Positions 47,086-58,900 of a stretch of 64,000 nucleotides of DNA are shown here, piece after piece. The DNA comes from Hymenoscyphus infarciens (taxonomy: Eukaryota; Ascomycota; Leotiomycetes; Helotiales; Helotiaceae). Numbering within the stretch: position 1 is the stretch's first letter; the number at the start of each line of letters is the position of its first letter. A program made the translations under genes and the position numbers. Under the pieces are notes generated by a model, which had not been told where the DNA came from, ran no database searches, and saw nothing but the letters and a program-made list of their open reading frames with translations. The stretch is from NCBI GenBank assembly GCA_001414345.1, contig LLCB01000113.1, positions 102,647-166,646 on the forward strand, given 5' to 3'.

Positions 47086-50000
47086 CCCATCATTAGCCAT
47101 CACCAACAAATTCCTCATCCCGTGACCTTTGAGCCCCTGCTCATCACGAGGAAACCCCCTTTAGGATTTCGTTGCACATCGCAACAAAACGATAAACGGG
47201 ATTCCGGAAATCCCCCGCCCTGAGACAGTATTTCACTATCCGGCTTTCAGAAATCTGGTCCTCGGGAAAAAGGGGACGAGTACGCGGTCGGTCAAAAGCA
47301 AAAGCAAAAGCACAAAAGAAAAGATGCCATTGTAGAGGAATCCGGTGATTCTGGGTATCGAATTTCCGTGAAAGGGTGAGAGGATCTTGGGAGCGTTGGT
47401 TCAGCGCTTAGGATGGTGGCGTGATTCGTTGCTCTTGGTTTGTGAGTCCCAGGCGACGGTTTGGATGATATCCAACTCCTTATGTATGTTCTGGTTCTCT
47501 GCTCGCCCCGGCGGTTGCTGGCTCCTGGTTTACTTTACTCTTTTTAGCAAGCTGAATGGAGTGGCAGGAATCCCTCCGCTCCGTATCTAGAGGTTCTGGG
47601 TTCACTGTCGTATGTCAATTTCGTAGTTATCTTGAAGTCTACCTAGCCGGGTTTACTCCCTGCGTTTTGTTTTCGAAAAGAAGAAATAATGTCCATGGAG
47701 AGAGTGAGAGGAAGTTTATACCTAGGTACCTGCTTCTGAGGATGGAGAGTCGTGCCTTCCCTCCTTGCCCTCGCGGTCGTTCGTCGTGAAGGTCGTGGTC
47801 GGGAAGGAGCGACTCTCATAAACCCAAGTACCTTAGGTAACAATTATTAGGTGACCAGTACGCAGCCGGTACAATCGAAGAAGGAGCGACTTTATGGAAA
47901 CTGTTCCCGCCCTTCATCCCAATGCGGCTCTCAGTGTTCTATCTGTGTTGCACATCGCAAAGGCCACCAGGCTACGGAATCCCGCTTCTGGTGATTCAGA
48001 GTGTTTGTTGCAAATCGCACGCCTCCACTATGACGCCAAAACAAGGATGTCCAAATCGAGCTCTGCGATCGAGAAGAATCCCACCAGCGAATTCCGGTGA
48101 TACAGAAACAGTTTTTTCCTCAGCGGTGATGACGGGCGCCGAGGAAATCTCGGTCACTTCATTTTGTGATATAAGTTACGATGACGCTCTTGCAAATATC
48201 TGTCACCTTTTTCCAATTTGTGATGATAATTTCAATATTTCCCAATCCGGCGACTTTCAATTCCGTTGCACATCGCAGTAAGGCTTCCCTCAGGCGCCCT
48301 CAAGGAAACAACCATCGAGTTCATTAGCTAGCCTGATTGCGGATCGCGATACATCATCAAATCAACAGTATTAATCCGGAAAGCAATTGCAACAAAGGCC
48401 ATTGAGAAAAATCAAAGAAACCGAGGTTTGCTCTCTCTTGGAGATATCGTTTCATCTTGTTGCACATCGCATTTCCGCAACAAAAATCCAGGAAAACCCG
48501 GAACAGGTAAGGCGTGCGAGACTTTCTGCGGGAGCCTGCAGGACGAAATGCAACAAAAGATCTAGAAGAGTTCATGTCACGAGAAAGTGTTTCTCTTGAA
48601 CGCGACCTAGAAAAGCCAGCTCTGAATTTTCCGTAAAAGGTTCAGTAAACTTATTAGTTACTAGCCTTTGCGAAAAATAAACATTCGTAATGAGCGAGAT
48701 AAAACCCCGTGTATAGATTGATTGATGAGAAACAGTCATGTGATACACCCTCCTTGAAACCACGAGGGAAATTCCCTAAAACAGAAGAAGCAGCAATCAA
48801 TCTGTTGCACTTCGCGATTTTGAAGGGCGATTCGAGTCCGCGCCCTCTTCATTTGACTGGCTCTCATCTCCTGTCGTGCGTTCCCGCTACAGGATAACCG
48901 GTCGAGGACTCGAAGGGCGAGGGCGGTTTTGTGAGATGTGAGAGCGGGGTAACCTGGAGTGGAAAAACATCGGGGTGTGCAGGGTCTTTGAGGATTTGGG
49001 CATGTGAAAAGGGGTTGTTTGATTTCTGTGACTATAGTTGTTGTTCCTGGGTTTATATGATTGATACCCCTTGTAATTATGGAACTTGGAAGGAATATTG
49101 AACTTGGAAGGGGATATTAAACATGAGATTCCATTACAATCTCACGTGCCTTGGAGCAGGCAAGCCAGGCGGAATAGAGGCTTCTTTTTTAGGATTCTTC
49201 CGGTTCTTGTGGATATGTTCAGAGTTTCCTGGTAGGTACCTATGATTGCGAGGGAAGAATCTTTTCCCCCTTTCCAAAGACAGCTATTCATCTCGAAATC
49301 TCCCGACAAAGACCAGAGAGAATCGGAAAGAGAAAACCAGTTCGACACTTTAAAACAAGTTTGAGGTTTCTTGAAAAGGCTTTTGCCGCCAAAGTGGCAT
49401 GATAATGACAACATCCATAAAATCCACTTTCTGAATGGCCTCATTGATGCAGGACCACCAGACCCGCAACCCGGTTTCCCTCAGCATAGAAATGTGAAGA
49501 TGGGAAAGGGAGAGATTTTGATGGAATTTCCAACATGGCTTTTGGGGGATCCTGCAGTGCCATTTTCACCAAAGTTGCGGACGCTGTTCTCCGGCTTCTT
49601 CCGTTTTCTTCACAATAATCGTGGGCTGGCCCGCAAGGTTGAGGAGAATTAAGCAAGTGGAACTTTTAATTCTTCTCAAGCTTTTAGAGTAGTTCTTTCG
49701 ATCGCATTCTTAAGGGAGTAGATGACGGAGTATAAAGACGGAGAGTTCTTACCACACCACCGTGGGCGATACCGTCCCTCTACGTAGAAGAAAAACCGTG
49801 TCGATTTGAGGCACCTGCTGTACCCAACCTCGTAATCTTAATTCTCAACTGAACGACAACCACAACTTTAATACACCTTTTAACGACACTCTTGGGAACC
49901 GATATAAGTTTTTGTTATCTTTTCCCGACTTTGTTTGACCTTATAGTGTCGGTTTTGGTGTATCTTTTGTCGGGGTGTGCTTCAAATCGGCACGATCTTC

Positions 50001-50910
50001 CACGTAGAGCATCTCTTTCAACGGAGAATGCCTCATAATTGGCTGCCCTATGTAGCCGCTGGTTCGACTATGGTGTCTTTCGCTGAGGGCCTAGATGCCT
50101 GCCATACGGTACTCGAGTATGCAGCTTACGGTGGCTAAAACGTCAGGAGGTGGTATGAAAAATATGTATCGTCGTCGGTTCCAAGACGATGTTGTCGTGA
50201 GAAGTCGGTGAGAAGACAAGACGGTGAGAAGAAGAGTTTAGTTCTCTCCTGAGCAGTCGCCCCAGGAGTACCCCTCCCCTCTCACCCCCGACCCCGACCA
50301 AGTTTAAGGGTCCAAAATGGAATCCTTCTTCGCGGGTTTCATCTAGCTTCTAGCCAAAGTCAAAGTCAGTCCAGACAGACTCTAGCGAGTGTCAACTCTG
50401 ACGGGCTTCGACGAGCTTCGATCAAAGCTAAACCCGAGAGCCGTGCGTACATAGTTCTACTTTAAGTTCTTCTAATGATTTGAACGAATAACGGACAGTG
50501 CGATTTCGAATTACTAATATTGGAAAGTTGTTGGACTACGGAGGTGAACGATGTTAGTATGTTCAGTACCCATCAGCTGCCGCTTTTATTCTCCAACTTT
50601 CATGCTGTGGGCGTGGTTGAAGTTGAGTGGTGGAGGGAGTGGGGTCTGACAAATAGAGGGAACGACGTCATCGAACCCCGTTTTCAAAGGGTCGAGTCTT
50701 GCTCAGCTCCGCTACCTAGAAACCGAGCAGAATTGAGAAGTTGGAGATGGGCGTGGCTGAAGCTGTTGATCTTGTCGAAATGCTTGCTTGCGGATAGGCA
50801 GAATACAGAGTGCCTGGACCCAAGTCGAGTGGCTGCGGAGGAGGCGTTGAAATGATGCCAAAATGATGCCACCAGCTCAGCTCACCTGCACTCCAAACGA
50901 TACTCCGTAC

Positions 50911-50933
50911 TGGCACTGGCACTGGCACTGGCC
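50911..50933. repeat. GGCACT hexamer repeat
   Basis: Three to four tandem copies of GGCACT in a GC-rich stretch. Confidence 0.75.
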
Positions 50934-51372
50934 TGCCCCCTCCCCTGCCCTGACCCCTTTATTACCAATATTTCAGCGAGTGCTGATTAGGATTAGGTAC
51001 TTACCGTCCCCCCTATTCTATCCCATTCCACCCTATTAAATCAGGAAAATCCAAGTACATACACCCTGGATTTCAGACACGTCGCATCCCCTCCATCTCG
51101 CAAGCCCCCCCCCTCCCCCCTCCCCCTAGCAGGTCCTCAGTACCGTCCTGTTTATATCCTCTTATTCTCCGAAAACAGCTTCTCAACTCGACCCAACTTT
51201 CCTTTTTCCTACCCTCGAAATCACCGCCGCACCCTTCTCCCCTGCCTGTTCTGCCCGCCTGCTCTCCCCCCTCTTTCCTCTTTCCACGACCCCTAAAGGG
51301 CTAAAGGGGAGCCCTTTCCGTCTCCTTCTCTGACAGCCAAGATACGAGTACCGTCACACTGCCGTCCCCCTG

Positions 51373-51405
51373 CAGCAGCAGCAGCAGCAGAAGCAGAAGC
51401 AGCAG
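51373..51405. repeat. CAG trinucleotide repeat
   Basis: Six perfect CAG units, then AAGCAG units and CAGCAG, in the presumed leader of the tyrosine phosphatase gene. Confidence 0.85.
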
Positions 51406-51470
51406 ACCAAGAACTCTGTCACTCCCTCGCCACTCTTCCTCGCCTCGAAAGACAAACACAGAACAGAGCC

Positions 51471-51500
51471 TAGCAGAGCCTAGCAGAGCCTAGCAGAGCC
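51471..51500. repeat. TAGCAGAGCC decamer repeat
   Basis: Three perfect 10-bp units preceded by a partial unit at 51461-51470, in the presumed leader of the tyrosine phosphatase gene. Confidence 0.85.
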
Positions 51501-51951
51501 TCATCCTCTCTCAGCAGTGATCACCTGCTTTACTTTAAACTTCGACATCTTCGCCTCCAATCGTCGTCATCGTCATCGAACAGGCCAGAACAGGCCAAAC
51601 CTCCATCGAGTCCGACCGCAAACATCAACCCCGCGCTGCAGCTCCTCTACCTGACCTGACCTGCCCTGCCCTGCCCTGCTCCAAGACTCGTCCCCACTAT
51701 ACTCGAGTACCAAGAGCCTTCCAAACATTCTACGACACTTCCATACGAACCCCGTACTGCCTGCCACCGAAACCCAAAAAAAAAGCATAAACAACCTTGC
51801 CTTGGTAGCCAAAATGCTTGCTCGTAGATAACAAGACAGACCCCCCTTTTCCTTTCTCGAGATCCCCGTTCTACGACGTCCGCAAGCACAATCGCCCCTT
51901 CCCCTTCCCGCACACCCACGAACACCCAAAAGCCCAACGTCAATTTGCGCC

Positions 51952-54673
51952 ATGGTACCAAAAACAGTGGCCAGACCACCCATTCCAAGGTCAACTCCTT
52001 CCCACGCACATTCTACCTCGCAATCACATCTGCAGAAAGCACCAATGCGGCCGTCGACGACTCCATTGAGTCCCTCGTCGAGAATTCCTCCCTCCGTCGG
52101 ACAAGCTCTACCGCCACTGCTACGATCGCCGGCACACGTCGACGCGCGAACCCCAAGTCCGAATTATTTTGGCCTCATTGTGGAACCAGCGAGTGATCCT
52201 AGGGCTTCTGCGGTTGGTCCACAAGACAACTGGGGTGGGACGTCATCGATTGTCTCCTTTGGAGCAGATTCGCCAAAACATTTACCACTGGACGCCAATC
52301 CCGAATTCGAAGCTTTCAGGAGGCAGACAGAGGGTGGAAAGGGCTTCAGTCTGGGGCATGGAAACTTGTCACATTTTGCCTCATCGCCAGGTCCTCATGG
52401 ACGCCCAAAGCCTGAGCGGAAGCCAACGAGAGCCGAGACTGAGGATCCCGCTTCTCCAAGGTCACACCCGATCCATCGTGATGCGAATCCAGAACGTATA
52501 GACCTCGATAGCAGCCGCGGTTCTCGTCATCCTACGTCTGCCAGAGCCATACAGACCCCATCCTTTTTCGATATTCCTCGCCAGCAATCTCCTCTCACTA
52601 TTAGCCCATCAAATCCTCCCACGCAGCGAGATACCCTCTCCTATGTTGACGAAAGACACCCTCGACTCTCCCTTCCTCAACACAGAGCTAATCCCCCGTC
52701 GCCACAAGCACGAGCACAGCAAAAGACGCAGTCTCGTGCCAATACTTTACCATCGTCATTAGAGGAAGGCCCGGCGATGATAACGCCATCTCAGCTCCAG
52801 GAATTATTGCAACGTTTGCCCTCCTCACAATACTTGCTGCTGGACCTGCGGGTTTCCCCTCAATATGGTGCTTCTCGCATACAGGGTGCACTCAATCTCT
52901 GTATTCCTACAACTCTACTGAAAAGACCCTCTTTCAATCTGCAAAAACTCCAGGATACCTTCAGCACAGATGCTGATAAGGAAAGATTCTCGGAATGGAG
53001 AAACACAAAATACGTCATCGTGTACGACTCCCACTCAACGGAGAAGAAGGATGCTCTATCTGCCGTGAATACTCTTAAGAAGTTTTCCAACGAAGGATGG
53101 AATGGTACGAGCTATATCTTGCGGGGTGGTTTTGCACACTTTTCTCAAAGTTGTCCCCAATTAATAGACGGCCAATCATCACAAGATAACAAATCTTCCA
53201 AGATCAGCCTATCACTTGGAACCTCGCAGTCTGCTGTAGCTCCAGTTGCCGGTGGCTGCCAAATGCCAGCAACCGAGAACGCTGCCAATCCTTTCTTTGG
53301 TAATATACGACAAAATACAGATTTATTAGATGGTGTAGGTCAACTGGAAGTCAAGGTGCCGGAGTTATTCAGCCAATCCACACAGAAAATGCTGCCAACG
53401 TGGCTATCTAAGGCTGCTGCCAAAGAAGACCACGGCAAGCGAATTGCCGATAAATTCCTACGACTTGAGCTTGCCGAGCAGTCAAGAATGACCAAGGCTC
53501 TTTCCCACGAAGTATCGTACGGGACACCCGCACTAGATTCCAAAAAGGTTCAAATCGCCGGTATCGAGAAGGGCAGTAAAAATCGATACAACAACATTTG
53601 GCCGTTTGAGCATGCTAGAGTTAAATTACAGAATCGCCCCGACGGCGCCTGCGATTATGTCAATGCCAGTCACATTCATCCCTCGAGGAGTAACAAGAGG
53701 TACATTGCATCGCAAGGGCCTCTTCCTGCTACATTCGAAGTAAGTCTGACTTTTCCAACCTTTGTTTCACCTGACTAACAATGGGTAGGATTTTTGGAGT
53801 GTAGTTTGGGATCAAGACGTTAGAGTCATCGTAATGCTTACTGCGGAGACCGAGGATGGGCGATTGAAGTGCCATCAATATTGGGAGAACCAGCAACTGG
53901 GTCCATTAAAGCTCCGAGGCCTTTCAGAGAAAAGAGTGTCTCTCGACCCGAGGAAACAACACCGCTCGCCTGTGGGTCGTCTACAGGATAGCGGTCGAAG
54001 AAGAGCCGCGACTACCGCGGAAGCCGCGCCCCCACTACCACCACAAGAACCTCCACATGCGATTGTCAGAAAATTTACCTTGTCACATGCTGGACAACCA
54101 TTTTCTCCTATGCGAGAGATAACCCAGGTCCACTATTCATCCTGGCCCGATTTTGGCGCCCCAGCAAGTTCAGATCAACTTTTGAGTCTTGTGGAACTCA
54201 CCAATCTGATGCAACGAGCCGCTTCCTCGTCAACTACCTCGCCCCGCTCTGATGATCCTGAGCTCCACGAAGCCCCACGACCCATACTCGTTCACTGCAG
54301 TGCTGGTTGTGGACGCACAGGTACTTTCTGTACCATCGATTCAGTAATCGACATGCTCAAACGACAGCGTAAAGAGATTTCTAGTGGTGTAACACCAATG
54401 GAAGGTATGACTTCCGACGAAGGGGATTACATGGGCAAGGGGAAAACGAAATCTGTCGGGGTTGACAGCGATTGGATCTTCGACCAAGATCTAGATTTGA
54501 TTGAGAAGACGGTTGAAGACTTTAGAGGTCAACGATTGAGCATGGTTCAAAGTCTTCGACAGTACGTCTTATGCTATGAGGCTATACTGGAATGGGTCGC
54601 TCAGCAATCTACTAATGCGGGAAAATCGGGTCATCAGAGAAGTGATAGCGACGGTAATGTGACGAGAAGATGA
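51952..54673 (+). CDS. Rhodanese-PTP protein tyrosine phosphatase (Ptp2/Ptp3/Pyp1 type)
   Basis: Two exons, 51952-53739 and 53789-54673, give 890 residues. The first 270 residues are Ser/Pro-rich, with a conserved-looking NYFGLIVEP near residue 71. Residues about 277-402 form a rhodanese/Cdc25-like domain (YLLLDLRVSPQYGASRIQGA), but its active loop reads VYDSHSTEKKD without the Cys, so it is a docking rather than catalytic module. The PTP domain starts near 540 (RYNNIWPFEHARVKL, YIASQGPLP) and has the WPDFG loop (715-718) and the signature HCSAGCGRTG with catalytic Cys766. It carries a Pro/Ser-rich insert around residues 640-680. Relatives dephosphorylate the activation-loop tyrosine of Hog1- and Fus3/Slt2-type MAP kinases. 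The start ATG is the first in frame after a long leader. Confidence 0.9.
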
Positions 54674-55960
54674 TATGATTAAAGAAAGAAATGGCGAGAA
54701 AGCGAGAGAACAAGGAACATGCAAGAAGAGAAGAGAGGGGCGTCGACCCCGAAGAGAAAGATTCATCACAGCATACCAGTACAAACACAAACAAAGCACA
54801 GCATCATCTTGCATATGAGAGGCGGGTTTTCCAAAAAAGAAAATAAGACTTCAAAGGCATTCGATCATATATATACGATGGATTGGTGGGAGGAATACAT
54901 AAAATGCACTCTTTATCCTTTTGGAAAGCTTGATTCGTAACTTTGGGTGTTACACATTGTAGAGATCATCATCTGCCTCTCCCGCCGCCACCTTGGGGCC
55001 TCGCCCTCTCCTTCACGTTCGCTTCTTCCGCTTTTGGCTCTGTTTTTAGGCTCTTCGGCATGATATCAAATGGTATGGCGTTTCTTCTTTGTTTTTTTTT
55101 GGTTGTGCAGGAGTAGATATTCTACTTCGCGAAAGGCATGTATGTGATGGGTGAGCGTAGCGTTCGTGACATTGCGTTTTGAGGTTTTTGGTTGGTTGTT
55201 AGTATAAATGGGACAATGGAATGAATATTGACTTTTGGTTTTTTGGTCTTGGTTCAGGGTAGAATTAGGTTTGGGTTCAGGTCTAACATAGCTATTGCGA
55301 ATTGTTGACTGTAATTCAAGCATTTAACACATTTTTTGGGATCTTGTTTATAGGGGATTCTAAGAGTTCCGAGCCGCGTTTCTGGTACCTCGGAATTTAT
55401 GTGAGTTCATTGATTCTTTTAACCTTTAATGAACTACCGTACTCCTCGAACAGGCATGTATTCCCGGGAGATAGCCCCTCTCTCTTACCCATTTTCACGA
55501 ATATCAAATCACCCTCTCAAAGATCAAGGCACATTTTTTTGGAAAAAGTTTAACGGATTGAATTATGAACATAGGTCGGGGTTCCACCCAACAATCAATC
55601 AGTAAAGCAACCCAGTTGAGCAGACGCCCAATAATAAAGCAGCCAGGGAGTATCTCTTGCGAATTACCGACCGACCACCCTGCCCCTCTTTACCAGTTAC
55701 AGCGCGGGGTCCATCAGTAACGCTCGAATACTCTTACAGTAATAAATACAAATGCTCTCTCTCCCACCATCAAGCTCTATGCAAATGCAAATCCCCCCAT
55801 CCATCAAGAATGAGAGAGAGCAATGTTGTGTAGTGGTGACGTCGGTATTCAGAAAGTTGACCAGCGAAAAATGTAAAAAACTCCTGCAAATCCCGCCTTG
55901 AATTCAGAATCATCGGTTCAACCTTTCTTTGAGCAGCAATCTGGAGCCCAGAAGGAAGAT
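54674..55960. other. intergenic between convergent genes
   Basis: No gene is supported; both neighbours end here. Short frames at 55302-55553 (+) and 55323-55066 (-) are unrecognised. Confidence 0.5.
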
Positions 55961-58900
55961 TTACCACCAGCCAGTCTGTGTGAAGATATCAAGTCAGTCA
56001 TCTTATTCTCCAAAATAAAAGAAATAAAAACTTGACTTACGGATGGCGCAACGTGCATCTCTGGGTGGACCACTGGTCGTGGGACGGCGCGGGCAACAAG
56101 ACCATTGTTGTTGTGAGTTCCAACTCCGCACATACTAGTTAGCATAGCGCAAGCAGGAAGGAACAAATCCTTTGTAACTCCGGCGCTCGCCATTGTCTCC
56201 GGTGTCCATCCTGCCTCCTCTCCCAACTCAAGATTCTCGTTTTGCTCAAGAAGCTTGTTTGCTGCGGTGCTTTCGATTGAGACGACAAACCAATTCTTGA
56301 GAGTTTTAGAATCTTCGCCTGGCTTTGCTTCTTCGCCAACAAATACAACATGATCGTCGATTTGACCTCTGTTGGCTGGCAATGGAATAACTTCTGTGAG
56401 TTTTAGAATCGAACAGCCATTCTTGCTTAGATGAGTAGTATATCTTTGAACTCTGGCTCTGATGAAGGGGAATTGCTCCGAAGTTGCAGGATCAAGCTCA
56501 AATTTTGCCACTGCTTGCGTTGAAGCTCTAGTAATTGGTTAGCGTCAGGTCAAAAACTCAACGAGAAGATTTATCACTTACGGAATATAAAGTGTAGCAA
56601 GAAGCATGTCAACCAAAGCACCGTATCTTTCCTTGTGTTCTGGGTTGGTATTGCCGTCGTCTCCTGTTGCAGAGAGTCGACAATCCCAATGCCGCTTAGT
56701 GCCGTGAACAAAAATGTCACCAAACTCTCGAAGGACCTTGATCTTAGCCTTAAATCTTTCCCCGTCAATTTCAATAGAGAATAGACCCCCAGACTTAGGA
56801 TCGCGAAACATGAACTCATACACCACACCCCAGCTATCGTAATTTCTCTCCCATAGTAAACAACCAGCTGAAGTTGTAGTCAATAAGGTATCGATCTCTT
56901 TCGGAGCGGTAGTGAGCACATTGGTAAACCGAGTAGTTGGCCAGATGGCGTCTTTGTACGTATTCGGTCCCCCCTCAAGAATCTGTCGTAGAGCATTCTC
57001 ACTCAAGGTGCCACCAGGAATATCCTTATCAGCAATGTGCATTGGCTTGACATGATTCAATAAGATTCGGCCAAACTCGACTCGAATATGAATCTTGCCT
57101 TGAAAACCTCTAAGTCCAGTAAGAAGCTCTTCAAAGTGCTTGTCGACCTTCTGAGTAAACTCAGGGATCGGGTCAGGGGCTTTCTTAACGGCAAGAGCAG
57201 TGACAGACTGTGCTCGGACGGGGACAGGGAACTCGGGGGCTTCAAGTCGACCAGCGAATGGATTCTTCTTCGGGTTTCCATTTGGTCGCTTCTTTCCAGC
57301 TTTTTGGTTCATCGTATTGTGAAAAGATCTAGAATCCCACTCTGAGGTTTTCTGAAGGGTATCAACTGGAGGAGGTTGAAGACATGCGAAACCTTCCAAT
57401 AAATCATTGTCTTGGTCCATGATGGACATGGTTATTCTGGCAGTTCCACCATTGGGTGTTGGGGCAAGCCCAGCATTCTCAACACGACCTACACTCGGAG
57501 GAGTTGGTTGTAGCACTCTATTTTGGATGGTACCAGTTTGTTGGGGGTTGTGGGAGTTCTGTTGGGGGGTAGTTTGCTCTATTGCTGTTGAGGCAGGCTT
57601 TGCTACCTTGGAGGCTTTGGCGACCTTTCCATTGGACTTGATGGAGATGACGCCAGGAGCAACCTTTGTAGGGATCTGGGAGGGACCACCGGGCGTAGCA
57701 GAGAAACTGCCTCCATTACTTGCAGAGGACTGAACTGTGGCGGTGGAAGAGGGAACCGTGACAGTGGTATCAATGGAGGAAGAAGAGCTATGCACTGTGA
57801 CCTTGCGTTGAGATTGAGAGACGCTGGGTCCAGGCAAGCTGGGGAAATCATTTGGCCTAACCGGTGCTCCATTTACTGCCACGCGTTGTGCCAACGTCAT
57901 GGGAGAGTTGGCCGAGGGCTGGTTGGCACTGTTCGCCTGAGAAGTGTTTGCAGCCTAGAGCATCGTCAGCTTGGAACAGCTCATTGGGGATATATTACTT
58001 ACAGCCTGCATGTATTGAATGGACTGCACTTGGTGAGGTCGCACATTTGCGTGCCTAGGAATTCCCAGGTGTTCGTTAGCTCTCACTGTGTTCTCGAACC
58101 GTGGAGTCAAAGACCCCTCGCAAAGGTCCCATGAACCTCTTGCGTTTCCTGATACTGATTAGTCTTGAGCCGTAGAAAAAAGAAAAGTGGTTGAGGATAA
58201 TTGACTTACCGTTTATGTTCTGACTAGATCGTAGGCCTAATTCAGATAATGGCGTGCCTCCAGGTATCTTGGTCGCCTCTACGGTTGCTTGCCACGTCTC
58301 GATCTTTTGGCCAACCGGGATTGGAGGCTTATTATCATTCGGAAGAATGGAGGGATATTGATTCTTCGAAGAGACCTCTGAAGCGGAACTTGAAAGCTTT
58401 GGTGCTTCAACGTGAACGGGTTTATTAACAAAGTGTCTGGCGGGATCATTGGTTCCTCTAGGGTTGTATGAGAACCGAGTCCATGGCTCACGCACGAAAT
58501 CAATGACAGGTTCAATGCCAGTGGCAGTGGACTTGCAGATAGGTTTGTAACTTCCTTGCGTGTCCAAAGTAGCACAGCGGACGGTGACACCCGTATGAAT
58601 GTCATCCCCTGAAGCGCCTAAATGGAATGTAGTGCTCTTGGGGTCCAAGAGGGTTGTGTCAAAGAATTTTCTTCCGTTGATTCTGACATCCTGCAAGTAT
58701 TTGAGGGAAAGTTCAAAGTCATCGGTGGATTCAGTATAAAAGACATGACAAAGGAGAGGAGGAAGTTTGTCCTGTGGATGCGTCAGAGAGGCTATTCAAC
58801 GACATGGATTCAAAGACTAACCGAATATTTTTGGATATTATCAAGTCTACAAACTGCCTGATGGATTTGCTCCTCTTCGCGGGCACCTAGATAAACGGCC

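Larger units (their letters stand above)
46491..48815 (+). repeat. diverged same-strand repeat array with core TTGCACATCG
   Basis: The 10-mer TTGCACATCG occurs six times on the plus strand, at 46891, 47073, 47172, 47948, 48266 and 48460. One-mismatch copies lie at 46612 and 48805 (TTGCACTTCG) and at 48008 (TTGCAAATCG). Several cores sit at the end of a 48-bp unit headed ACGTGATGTCCAAAT, whose middle reads like GAGATTCCTGCAGTA. Best units are 46576-46623, 46856-46903 and 47038-47085; a fourth, 46963-47013, has a worn core, and half units occur at 46506 and 48045. A second recurrent word, TCCGGTGATTC or near it, occurs at about 47341, 47985, 48093 and 48246. No gene is seen among the copies. 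Spacing is irregular (60-780 bp). Confidence 0.75.
48816..51951. other. 3.1-kb gene-poor stretch and PTP promoter/leader
   Basis: No gene is supported. Frames at 49371-49652 and 50520-50855 are unrecognised. A GGCACT repeat lies at 50911-50933. From about 51.1 kb the sequence is C/T-rich with microsatellites (CAG at 51373-51405, TAGCAGAGCC at 51471-51500), and it very likely is the promoter and long 5' leader of the tyrosine phosphatase. Confidence 0.5.

Noticed and set aside
47387..48599. Several 60-120 codon frames inside the repeat array
   Set aside because: No domain or signal; some run through the repeated core in different frames, which argues against coding.
46491..48815. A CRISPR-like array
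   Set aside because: Spacing is irregular (60-780 bp), units are diverged, and the genome is eukaryotic.
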